Positions 33,311 to 41,107 of a stretch of DNA of 54,809 nt are shown here, piece after piece. A program made the translations under genes and the position numbers. Numbering within the stretch: the stretch's first letter is position 1; each line of letters begins with the position of its first letter. The notes below the pieces were generated by a model that was given only the letters and a program-made list of their open reading frames with translations, was not told the origin of the DNA and ran no database searches. The stretch covers positions 1-54,809 of the forward strand of contig JAUYMY010000076.1 in assembly GCA_030699385.1 (NCBI GenBank), given 5' to 3'. The stretch comes from Methylobacter sp. (GTDB lineage Bacteria; Pseudomonadota; Gammaproteobacteria; Methylococcales; Methylomonadaceae).

Positions 33311-34071
33311 GTCGCAGCTCCCTTCTTCTGAGCACATTAGGCAAAGCATTTTCTGCACAAGCGCTGGGCTTGGCGCTGGCGCTGGGTTTAAGCTGGCTGT
33401 TGCCCGCTTTATTGCACGGCGCAACCCGCTTGCTCTTGCTGCAAGGCGCGGCGGCCGCTATCTGCTCTGTCGTGTTGCGCCAGCGTTACTGGTGGCTTGT
33501 TATCCATTTACTGTTTTTGCCCAGCGCCATCGCTCTGCTCACAGTGCAGCTGCCGTCTTGGCTATATCTGATGCTTGTGTTGTTGCTGGCGCTGGTATTT
33601 TGGGGAACCATCAAGGGTGATGTGCCGTTGTTTTTGTCTTCCAACGCTGTAGCGGATGCGCTGGCAAACATGGTTGATAGCGAACAGGCCAAAACATTCG
33701 CCGATCTCGGTGCCGGCCTTGGCTCGGTGGCGGTGCCGCTGGCACGGCAGCGCGACATCAGCGTCGATGCTATAGAACATGCGCCGCTGCCTTGGCTGAT
33801 TACCGCGTGGCGCTGTCGTAAACTGCCCCATACCACAGTAAAACGCAGCAGTTTATGGCAGCGCGATCTGGCTCGTTACGATCTGCTGTTTGCGTTTTTG
33901 TCACCGGCCGTCATGGTCGAGTTGGGTGAGAAAGTCAGACGCGAAATGCGCCCCGGCAGTTTGTTTGTCTCCTCATCCTTTGCTATCCCTGATTGGCAAC
34001 CGGAAGCGGTGTTGCAGTTGGAAGACCGGCGCCGGACTAAGCTTTTTTGTTATCGGGTAACTTCTCACTAA
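33259..34071 (+). CDS. Membrane-anchored class I methyltransferase-like protein
   Basis: A protein of up to 270 residues. Residues about 33-120 contain four hydrophobic segments; the C-terminal half is a SAM-methyltransferase fold with motif I FADLGAGLGSVAVPLARQ (146-163) and the acidic residue in VDAIEHAPLPW. No substrate can be named. The start is uncertain: the only GTG (33259) lies inside repeat copy 3 and the native start may have been lost; the true coding may begin near 33310. The last codons and the stop fall in another repeat (34056). Confidence 0.78.
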   Translation: MFFRAFHGQSSFQKITYRRSSLLLSTLGKAFSAQALGLALALGLSWLLPALLHGATRLLLLQGAAAAICSVVLRQRYWWLVIHLLFLPSAIALLTVQLPSWLYLMLVLLLALVFWGTIKGDVPLFLSSNAVADALANMVDSEQAKTFADLGAGLGSVAVPLARQRDISVDAIEHAPLPWLITAWRCRKLPHTTVKRSSLWQRDLARYDLLFAFLSPAVMVELGEKVRREMRPGSLFVSSSFAIPDWQPEAVLQLEDRRRTKLFCYRVTSH

Positions 34072-34155
34072 TGAATAGGTAAAAAGATTATCACCACGAA
34101 GGACACAAAGAGCGCGAAGTTTCATTCTTTGTGCTCTTCGTGGTAATTTTTAATC
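34056..34155. repeat. MITE-like element, inverted copy
   Basis: Left end GGTAACTTCTCACTAATGA (34056-34074), then AGGTAAAAAGATTATC, then a hairpin ACCACGAAGGACACAAAG (34093-34110) with CTTTGTGCTCTTCGTGGT (34127-34144). The order is the reverse of the copy at 14655. It lies between the convergent genes ending at 34071 and 34162, and its left end supplies the last five codons of the former. Confidence 0.75.
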
Positions 34156-34161
34156 TGCTAT

Positions 34162-34590
34162 TCAAACCCCGGCAATAAAGCCCACCGCCTCAATTCCGGC
34201 AATGGCGCAACGCTCGTCCTGATCCGAAATATCGCCGCTGATACCGACCGCGCCGATTAGGTTATTTTTGGTATCGCGAATCAACACGCCGCCCGGAACC
34301 GGCATTATTTTCCCATTCGCCATAGTGAGCAGGGCATTCATAAAATCGGGCCTATCTTCCGCGACGCTGGCCAGGCTGCGCGATGATATGCCCATGCTGA
34401 CCGCGCCCCAAGCTTTGGCGGTGGCGATTTGTTCCCTAATCACGGTGGCGCCATCTTCCCGTTGCATGGCTTTTAAATGCCCCGCTGCATCCAGCACCAC
34501 CACAGTGATTGGCTCCATGTTCAGTTTGCGGGCTTTATTGGTTGCGGCATTGATAATGATATTGGCTTTTTCGAGTGTTAATGTTTTCAT
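34162..34590 (-). CDS. GlcG/HbpS-family protein
   Basis: A 142-residue protein of the GlcG/HbpS (DUF336) family, whose members bind haem or small ligands; some sit in glycolate or diol operons. Family blocks are VVVLDAAGHLKAMQREDGAT (30-49), the central KAWGAVSMGISSR, and GGVLIRDTKNNLIGAVGISG (100-119). The cytoplasmic form here has no signal peptide. It is a single gene, so the context says nothing about its ligand. Confidence 0.92.
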   Translation of the reverse strand: MKTLTLEKANIIINAATNKARKLNMEPITVVVLDAAGHLKAMQREDGATVIREQIATAKAWGAVSMGISSRSLASVAEDRPDFMNALLTMANGKIMPVPGGVLIRDTKNNLIGAVGISGDISDQDERCAIAGIEAVGFIAGV

Positions 34591-34617
34591 GTAAGCTCTC
34601 TTTTTATTGACCTAGGG

Positions 34618-35220
34618 TCATTTTAATAACGGCAGTAGCTGCTGCCACACTTTGTCGGCGATGACCGGCTGGCCTTTGGCATTGGGATGCAGGCCGTCCA
34701 GTTGCATCATGTCTTTGCTCAGGGCGACATCTTCCATGATAAAAGGCACATAAGGCAGCCGCAGTTCGGTCGCCAGTTGCGGATAAATGGCGTAAAAAAG
34801 ATCGACGTAGCGTTTGCCGTAATTGGGCGGAATTTTCATGCTTAACAGCAAAACCTTAGCGTCGGCCTGTTGTGCGCGCTGGATTATTTCGGCAAGATTG
34901 CGTTTGATTTCAACCGGCGGCAGGCCGCGCAAACCGTCATTAGCGCCCAGTTCAACAATAACTACAGTCGGCTTGTAGGTTAATGCCTGATCTAGCCGCG
35001 CCAAACCGCCCGCCGTGGTGTCGCCGCTGATACTGGTATTATGGACAACATAATCGCCGCCTGTTGCGTCCAGTTTTTGTTGCAATAACGCCACCCAGCC
35101 CTCTGACACTTCAATTCCGTAACCGGCGCTGATACTATCGCCCAATACAACAATGGATTTGGCCGTTGCGGTCATCGACATCAACAACATAAGCGTGGCA
35201 CATAAAAATCGGGGCATCAT
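34618..35220 (-). CDS. tesA: SGNH-family arylesterase / thioesterase I
   Basis: A periplasmic multifunctional esterase of 200 residues. Residues 1-20 are a signal peptide (LCATLMLLMSMTATA). The catalytic triad is readable: S29 in VVLGDSISAGYG (24-35), D175 and H178 in LDGLHPN; oxyanion residues are in LGANDGLRG (91-99). Matches TesA/ApeA closely in length. Its start codon overlaps the start of the divergent ABC gene (35219), the same arrangement as tesA/ybbA in enterobacteria. A second ATG three bases in is equally possible. Confidence 0.95.
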   Translation of the reverse strand: MMPRFLCATLMLLMSMTATAKSIVVLGDSISAGYGIEVSEGWVALLQQKLDATGGDYVVHNTSISGDTTAGGLARLDQALTYKPTVVIVELGANDGLRGLPPVEIKRNLAEIIQRAQQADAKVLLLSMKIPPNYGKRYVDLFYAIYPQLATELRLPYVPFIMEDVALSKDMMQLDGLHPNAKGQPVIADKVWQQLLPLLK

Positions 35221-35899
35221 GGAAACTCAATCATTAAACAGCATTATAGTAACGGAAAAACTGGGCAAAGCGGTCGCCACAGCCGACGGAATACTGCATA
35301 TCTTGTCATCCATAGATTTGATAATCAAATCCGGTGAAAGCATTGCCATCGTCGGCGAATCCGGTTCCGGCAAATCCACCCTCATCAGCCTGCTGGCGGG
35401 ACTGGACACGCCCAGTTCCGGCGCCATCAGCTTGAACGGGAAATTATTGACGGCCATGGATGAAGACGGCCGGGCGGCGCTGCGTAATGAGCTGATAGGC
35501 TTCGTGTTTCAGTCTTTTCAATTGCTGTCGGGTCTGACCGCGCTGGAAAACGTGATGCTGCCCTTGGAATTAAGCGGCGACAAAAACGCCAAAAGCTCAG
35601 CCGCCGCCTTATTGGACAGAGTCGGCCTGTCGCACCGCTTGTCGCACACGCCGCAGAAACTTTCCGGCGGTGAGCAGCAGCGTGTCGCCCTGGCGCGCGC
35701 CTTCGTCACCCAGCCCGCGATATTGTTCGCCGACGAACCGACCGGCAATCTGGACAGCAAAACCGGCGCGCACATCATTGATTTGCTGTTTGAACTTAAT
35801 CTGGAACACCACACCACCTTGATTCTAGTGACGCATGATCCGGCTTTGGCGGCGCGCTGCCAACGCACGATTAAGCTGGATGCGGGGCGGATTGTGTAA
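35219..35899 (+). CDS. ybbA: ABC transporter ATP-binding protein YbbA
   Basis: ATPase of 226 residues in the LolD/MacB-type exporter group. It shows Walker A VGESGSGKST (45-54), signature LSGGEQQRVALARAF, Walker B ILFADEPTGNLD and a final THD switch histidine. The frame is open upstream to 35153, but the ATG at 35219 has the family N-terminus. Its partner permease YbbP is at 36222. In this family the pair is thought to act on envelope lipids or lipoproteins, often next to tesA as here. The operon is interrupted by a broken antitoxin gene. Confidence 0.94.
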   Translation: METQSLNSIIVTEKLGKAVATADGILHILSSIDLIIKSGESIAIVGESGSGKSTLISLLAGLDTPSSGAISLNGKLLTAMDEDGRAALRNELIGFVFQSFQLLSGLTALENVMLPLELSGDKNAKSSAAALLDRVGLSHRLSHTPQKLSGGEQQRVALARAFVTQPAILFADEPTGNLDSKTGAHIIDLLFELNLEHHTTLILVTHDPALAARCQRTIKLDAGRIV

Positions 35900-35969
35900 C
35901 GCATTAAAGCTTGACCGCAAAAATACCAACTATTACTATTTAATGGTATTAAAAATGGGAGTTAACGCG

Positions 35970-36220
35970 ATGCAGCAAAAAAATACCAGCGTCACCTTGG
36001 CGCACACTTTGAGCAATTCATTGCCCAACAAATCCACCAAGGACGCTACGGCTCGACCAGCGAAACCGTTCGGGCAGGCTTACGATTGTTAGAAGAACAC
36101 GAGCTAAAAATAGCGTTGTTGCAAAAAGCGCTGATAGCTGGCGAGGAGAGCGGCAGGGTGCAGTATTCTTTACAAAGCCTGATAAACGATCTTGATCTCG
36201 ATCGGGAAAGTGCCAACTGA
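35970..36220 (+). pseudogene. Frameshifted ParD-type antitoxin, orphan
   Basis: Starts MQQKNTSVTL, the typical ParD ribbon, and after a one-base deletion (near 36000-36006) continues in another frame as HFEQFIAQQIHQGRYGSTSE, TVRAGLRLLEEHELKIALLQ and ALIAGEESGRVQYSLQSLIN, ending at the TGA at 36218. This is a full ribbon-helix-helix ParD with one lesion. No ParE toxin gene is present on either side. It lies between ybbA and ybbP; its stop is one base before the ybbP ATG. Confidence 0.88.
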
Positions 36221-36221
36221 T

Positions 36222-38705
36222 ATGAATCGTTTTAATCTAGCTCTACGCCTGCTATGGCGCGACAGCCGTTCCGGGGAGTTGACCATACTGGTGCTGGCGC
36301 TGATTATCGCGGTGACCAGTTCGACCGCGATAGCGCTGTTTGCAGACCGCCTGCAACGCACCATGACCACGCAGGCGGCCGAATTTCTGGCGGCGGATTT
36401 GGTCATTGCCAGCCCGACCGAGATTGCCGCTGACTGGCTCGATAAAGCCGCACAACTGCAACTGGCGCAGGCGCAAACGCTGGAGTTTAGTAGCGTGTTG
36501 ATGGAGCATGACGAGCTGTTATTGGCAAGCATCAAGGCAGTCAGTTCGAGCTATCCGTTACGCGGTTTTTTAAAGACCGCCAGCGCTGATGCCGCACTTG
36601 AAAGCGTCGAACACAGCGGCCCCAAACCTGGAACTGCCTGGGTTGAAAAGCGCATTTTATCGGCGCTAAAACTCCAGCTGGGCGATGCCTTGACCGTCGG
36701 CGAAAAACAACTGACCGTTAGCCGCATCCTCACTTACGAACCCGACAAGCGCGGCGATTTTTACAGTTTTTCCCCGCGTGTGATGATTAACAGCGACGAT
36801 TTACCGGCTACCGGCATTTTGCAACCGGGCAGCCATGTCCATTATTTTTTCCAGTTCAGCGGCGACAGCAAGGCGTTAAGCCAATTCAGCCGCTGGCTCA
36901 AACCGCAGCTGAATCCGTCCCAGCGCATCATGGACATACACGAAGACCGCCCGGAGCTGGGTTCGGCTCTCGAACGCGCCGAGCGCTATTTGGGCTTGTC
37001 CAGCATCATCGTCATCCTGATTTCCGGCGTGGCCATTGCGATGGCGACGCGGCGTTATACCGAACGGCATTTTAACGCCACCGCCATTTTGCGCTGTCTG
37101 GGCTGCAAGCAAAACGAAATACTCTGGCTTTACGGCAGTCAGTTTGTGGTGCTGGGTTTGATCGCCAGCGCCATCGGCTGTGTGTTGGGCTGGTTTGCAC
37201 AATTGGCGCTGTTCCGTTTGCTGAAGGATTTTTTGCCGCAACAGGTCGCCAATCCCGGTGTGTTGGCGGTTTTTTTCGGCTTCATCATCGGCATGGCGAT
37301 TTTGCTGGGCTTTGCCTTGCCGCCGTTATTGCGCCTGAAAAAAGTGTCGCCATTAAGAGTCCTGCGCCGCGAACTGGAACCCATGCCCAGCAGCGCATGG
37401 CTGATTTACGGCTTGGCCATCGCCATCATCGGCGTGTTGATCTGGCGCTATACCGACGACCTTAAACTGACCGTGACTATCATCGGTGTCGGTCTCGGTG
37501 CCTTGTTGCTGCTCGGTTTATCGGTTTACGGCCTGCTGCGATTTAGCCGTAGATTATTGCCGCATCTCGGCCTGACTTGGCGTTTTGGTTTGCAAGGTTT
37601 GTTAAAAAACAGCCGAGGCAGTGCCTCACAAATTCTGGCCTTTTCCATTACCCTGGTGGCGATGGTGCTCAGTTTTTCGGTGCGCACCGAGCTGATCGAT
37701 AACTGGCAAAAACAACTGCCGGATAATGCGCCCAATCATTTCGCGCTGAATATTTTTCCCGAGCAGCAAGCCGCTTTTGCACAAGACCTGCAACAGCATC
37801 AGATCAGCGGCAGCCGCTTTTATCCGGTGGTCAGAGGCCGTCTGGTCGAGATCAACAACAGCCCGGTGCAACAGGTCGTCAGCAAGGATAGCCAGGGTGA
37901 ACGCGCCACGCAGCGCGAATTGAGCCTGACCTGGGCCGACGAACTGCCGGAAGACAACAAAATCAGCGCCGGACACTGGCGGCAAAATGCCCCGGCCGGC
38001 GAAGTTTCAATCGAGCGGAAACTGGCCGACAGCCTGAAAATCAAGCTGGCCGACCGGCTCACCTTTACCATCGGCAGCCAGCAAGTGAGCGCCCGCGTCA
38101 CCAGCATCCGCGAGTTGAATTGGGATACCATGAGGCCGAATTTTTACATGATTTTCTCGCCGGGTACGCTGGACGCCTTCCCCAGCACCTTTATCACCAG
38201 CTTTTATCTGCCCGAACAGCAAAAAGAGCTGCTGAATACGCTGGTCAAAAAATACCCTAGTATCACCGTGCTGGAGGTTGATTTAATCCTGCAACAAATT
38301 AAAACCATCCTGCGCCAATTGACCGAAGCGATTAATTATCTGCTGTATTTTGCCTTGATGGCCGGCTTCACCGTGTTGTTCGCTGCCGTTTATGCGACGC
38401 TGGACAGCCGCATCCATGAAGGCGCATTGATGCGTACCTTGGGCGCCAAGCGTGGGTTTTTAAGGGCAACCCAGCTGATTGAATTTAGCCTGCTCGGGCT
38501 GATTTCCGGGCTGTTGGCGGTGGTCATATCGGAAATTATGTTGTACGCGCTGTACACTCAGGTCATGCATATCGATTATCAGGTTAATGTTTATTTATGG
38601 GCGATTGTGCCGCTTACCGGTGCCGTCTTTGTCAGCTTGGCCGGCTGTTGGGGCGTGCGGCATGTGGTTAATAAATCGCCGTTGCAGGTGTTAAGGGAGT
38701 TGTGA
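36222..38705 (+). CDS. ybbP: FtsX-like ABC permease YbbP
   Basis: Large permease of 827 residues with the FtsX plan: an N-terminal helix (ILVLALIIAVTSSTAIALF), a periplasmic domain (about 45-255), a group of helices to about 480, a second periplasmic domain (about 500-700) and C-terminal helices ending VVNKSPLQVLREL. The motif SPLRVLRREL in the middle and SPLQVLREL at the end mark the two repeated halves. The frame is open to 36192 but the ATG at 36222 gives the standard start. Works with the ATPase YbbA at 35219. Confidence 0.93.
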   Translation: MNRFNLALRLLWRDSRSGELTILVLALIIAVTSSTAIALFADRLQRTMTTQAAEFLAADLVIASPTEIAADWLDKAAQLQLAQAQTLEFSSVLMEHDELLLASIKAVSSSYPLRGFLKTASADAALESVEHSGPKPGTAWVEKRILSALKLQLGDALTVGEKQLTVSRILTYEPDKRGDFYSFSPRVMINSDDLPATGILQPGSHVHYFFQFSGDSKALSQFSRWLKPQLNPSQRIMDIHEDRPELGSALERAERYLGLSSIIVILISGVAIAMATRRYTERHFNATAILRCLGCKQNEILWLYGSQFVVLGLIASAIGCVLGWFAQLALFRLLKDFLPQQVANPGVLAVFFGFIIGMAILLGFALPPLLRLKKVSPLRVLRRELEPMPSSAWLIYGLAIAIIGVLIWRYTDDLKLTVTIIGVGLGALLLLGLSVYGLLRFSRRLLPHLGLTWRFGLQGLLKNSRGSASQILAFSITLVAMVLSFSVRTELIDNWQKQLPDNAPNHFALNIFPEQQAAFAQDLQQHQISGSRFYPVVRGRLVEINNSPVQQVVSKDSQGERATQRELSLTWADELPEDNKISAGHWRQNAPAGEVSIERKLADSLKIKLADRLTFTIGSQQVSARVTSIRELNWDTMRPNFYMIFSPGTLDAFPSTFITSFYLPEQQKELLNTLVKKYPSITVLEVDLILQQIKTILRQLTEAINYLLYFALMAGFTVLFAAVYATLDSRIHEGALMRTLGAKRGFLRATQLIEFSLLGLISGLLAVVISEIMLYALYTQVMHIDYQVNVYLWAIVPLTGAVFVSLAGCWGVRHVVNKSPLQVLREL

Positions 38706-38963
38706 TGTGCAAAAAATACGGCTGCATTTTTGTTGCAAAACCTGAAAGGTCTGCATATCGGTATCGCTCTCGTCTAACATGAACCGAAAACTTGACTGAT
38801 AAAGCTGTACAGCGAGGAACTGAGTGATGTTACCTATTGCCTGGATTGCTTGGATTTTTTATCCTAAGCCCTCTGTTTTTTAGAATAACAGCCATGGCGT
38901 TCATGGCTTATTCACCAACAGCCCCGTATGCTGAAAGAACAACTTTTACCAGAGGCTATTACC

Positions 38964-39368
38964 ATGAAAAAACTAACAACCTGTTTTATTGTTACCGGTA
39001 GCTTGCTGCTGTCGGCTTGCGCCACGCAAACCGGCTGGACGCCAACCGTCGACACTTATAATGATCCCAATGCTTATCGGCTAAGTCAGGACATGGCCGA
39101 ATGCCGGGATCTTGCCAGTCAGGCATCTGGCGGCACGGTTAAGGAATCAGCCATCGGCGCCGGTGTCGGCGGTTTACTCGGCGCAGCCGGCGGTGCCGCT
39201 ATCGGCGCCATCGCGGGCGGTGGTTCCGGCGCTGCCACGGGTGCGGCTATCGGTGGTGCCGCCGGCGGTATTGGCGGTGGTGCCAAACAGGGCATTGAGT
39301 CGGAATCGGCCTACAAAAGAGCCTATGCCAACTGCTTGCGCTATCGCGGTCATCGCGTTATTAATTGA
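38964..39368 (+). CDS. Lipoprotein with glycine-zipper segment
   Basis: Predicted 134-residue lipoprotein. Signal with lipobox LLSAC, lipidated C19. The centre (about 60-105) is a glycine zipper made of GAGVGGLLGAAGGAAIGAI and related units, a membrane-inserting segment found in SlyB/OmpA-linked proteins. The N-terminal mature part contains TYNDPNAYRLSQDMAECRDL and the C-terminal a matching cysteine (YANCLRY). The ATG with AGAGG upstream is preferred over 38928. The 258-base stretch before it (38706-38963) has no gene. Confidence 0.9.
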   Translation: MKKLTTCFIVTGSLLLSACATQTGWTPTVDTYNDPNAYRLSQDMAECRDLASQASGGTVKESAIGAGVGGLLGAAGGAAIGAIAGGGSGAATGAAIGGAAGGIGGGAKQGIESESAYKRAYANCLRYRGHRVIN

Positions 39369-39373
39369 TTCTA

Positions 39374-39462
39374 TGACCCGCAGGCAAGATCAAAATTGAA
39401 CGTATTTTATTCACCACGAAGTTTCATTCTTCGCGCCCTTCGTGGTGATAATGAGAAGTTAC
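39374..39462. repeat. MITE-like element, short copy
   Basis: Left block ATGACCCGCAGGCAAGATC matches the left part of the copy at 14655; the core hairpin is CACCACGAAG (39412-39421) with CTTCGTGGTG (39438-39447); the right end TAATGAGAAGTTAC (39449-39462) is the family terminus. It lies between the convergent genes ending at 39368 and 39484. Confidence 0.75.
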
Positions 39463-39483
39463 AACCCGGAAGATTCGTATTTT

Positions 39484-40818
39484 CTATAGCCTGCTATGTT
39501 TAGCCACATGCGTGTGCGGCAACTCAACGTCGTTAATTACACCCGCTTCCGGGTCGTTAAAAATACTGTCGTCCAGTTCGTTTTCACTGCGCGCGACGAT
39601 GCAGGTGACAACGGCATCGCCGGTCACGTTGACGACGGTGCGCAGCATATCCAGCAACCTGTCGACACCTAAAATCAAACCGATACCTTCCACCGGCAGG
39701 CCGACTTGGTTAAATACCATCGCCAGCATGATCAAACCAACGCCGGGCACGCCGGCTGTGCCGATGGATGCCAGAATGGACATGCCGACCACGGTGACAT
39801 AATCAGCTAGACCCAAATTTATCGCATAGACATTGGCGATAAAAACCGTGGCAACGCCTTGCATAATCGCGGTGCCGTCCATGTTAACGGTAGCACCCAG
39901 CGGAATGGTAAAAGCGGCGGTGGCATTATTAACACCTAAACGCTGTTCAACCGCTTGCAAGGTGATGGGGATAGTGGCATTGGAGCTGGCGGTGCTGAAG
40001 GCGAAAATATGCACCGAGCGCATTTTTTTAATGAAGATGAGCGGGTTCAGTTTGGCGAAAAAAATCAGCAACAGACTGAATGTGCCGAAAGTATGCAGCA
40101 ATAAAGCGGCGATAACGCAGCTAAAATAACCGATCATCGGCACGATTAAGCCGAAACCTTGCTCAGAAAAAGTTTTCGCCATCAAAAAAAATACCCCAAC
40201 CGGCGCGACATCCATGACCAGTGTGACCACTTTCATTATCACTTCGTTGAGTTTTTCAGCCAATTGATTCAGTTCCCGGCCGATGTTGCCGCACATCAGC
40301 ATGGCTATCGCAAACACAATCACGAAGAAAATGATTTGCAGCATATTGCCTTCAGCAAAGGCATTAACCGGATTGCTGGGCACGATGTTGATAAGCACAT
40401 CGGTTAACGGCGGCGCGGGTGTCGGTGTAAAGCTACTTGCGGTTGCAGCTCGTTCAAAGCCCCGACCGGGTGCGACAATAATGGCGATCAACAAAGCCAG
40501 CACAATCGCCACGCCGGTGGTAAGAATATATAAAACAAAGGCCTTAACGCCAATCCGATCCAAAATACTGATATCGCCAATGCCGCAAACGCCGCAAATC
40601 AGCGAGAAAGTCACTAGCGGCACCACCAGCATTTTCAAGGCATTGATAAAAGCCGCGCCGATCACATAAAACAGGCCGTCAACCAGATAACTTTGCACCC
40701 AAGTGACATCGTTGAAAAAGACATTAATCACGCTGCCTGAAAGCAAACCGAGCGCCATCGCGATTAATATTTTGCTGGAAATGGAGGTTTTTTTTATCAT
40801 TGTTGTTTTTGTTGTCAT
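39484..40818 (-). CDS. Dicarboxylate/amino acid:cation symporter (DAACS)
   Basis: Inner-membrane symporter of 444 residues for dicarboxylates or acidic amino acids, using Na+ or H+. Family marks are the serine-rich hairpin STASSNATIPITLQAVE, then PLGATVNMDGTAIMQG (the NMDGT sodium and substrate site) and a second hairpin TAGVPGVGLIM. About eight hydrophobic segments are seen. The frame is open to 40962, but that extension runs through a hairpin repeat and has no family match; the ATG at 40818 is chosen. GltP or DctA-like substrates cannot be separated. Confidence 0.93.
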   Translation of the reverse strand: MTTKTTMIKKTSISSKILIAMALGLLSGSVINVFFNDVTWVQSYLVDGLFYVIGAAFINALKMLVVPLVTFSLICGVCGIGDISILDRIGVKAFVLYILTTGVAIVLALLIAIIVAPGRGFERAATASSFTPTPAPPLTDVLINIVPSNPVNAFAEGNMLQIIFFVIVFAIAMLMCGNIGRELNQLAEKLNEVIMKVVTLVMDVAPVGVFFLMAKTFSEQGFGLIVPMIGYFSCVIAALLLHTFGTFSLLLIFFAKLNPLIFIKKMRSVHIFAFSTASSNATIPITLQAVEQRLGVNNATAAFTIPLGATVNMDGTAIMQGVATVFIANVYAINLGLADYVTVVGMSILASIGTAGVPGVGLIMLAMVFNQVGLPVEGIGLILGVDRLLDMLRTVVNVTGDAVVTCIVARSENELDDSIFNDPEAGVINDVELPHTHVAKHSRL

Positions 40819-40853
40819 AGAGACTTTATTTCGACGAGCAGGGGCGGAAAAAG

Positions 40854-40918
40854 TTGTGGGAGCGGCCACCCGACCGCGAACAGTGCCATTATTCGCGGTC
40901 GGGTGGCCGCTCCCACAA
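40854..40918. repeat. Perfect 27-bp inverted repeat
   Basis: Left arm 40854-40880 and right arm 40892-40918 are exact reverse complements around an 11-base loop; the arm contains GGGAGCGGCCACCCGACCGC. It is more GC-rich than its surroundings. It lies between the leftward ybdD end (40928) and the symporter start (40818), so it could terminate the cstA-ybdD transcript. A REP-like origin is likely; no second copy is in the window. Confidence 0.85.
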
Positions 40919-40927
40919 TAATTGTCG

Positions 40928-41107
40928 CTAACAACACCGATTAATCCCGTTCCATTTTTCATCTTGCCACTGCTTGAAAAAAGCGGCCTTAGTTAACGGC
41001 GTTTCGGCTTGATGATGCGCGGCGTGATGCTGTAAATAACGCTCGTAAGCATCGTCGCCGGAAAGATGGCGCACCCCACGCCAAAATGTTGTCAATTTTT
41101 CTAGCAT
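40928..41107 (-). CDS. YbdD/YjiX family protein
   Basis: A 59-residue protein of the YbdD/YjiX (DUF466) family. It contains RGVRHLSGDDAYERYLQHH (about 10-28) with the conserved GDDAYERY, and ends FKQWQDEKWNGINRCC. Small partners of this type are encoded after CstA-type pyruvate transporters and are needed for uptake in E. coli. The ATG overlaps the cstA stop by one base (TGATG), supporting coupled translation; the longer frame to 41122 is less likely. Confidence 0.92.
   Translation of the reverse strand: MLEKLTTFWRGVRHLSGDDAYERYLQHHAAHHQAETPLTKAAFFKQWQDEKWNGINRCC

Noticed and set aside
40819..40962. 48-residue N-terminal extension of the symporter
   Set aside because: The extra codons run through the perfect hairpin at 40854-40918 and match no family; ATG at 40818 is preferred.
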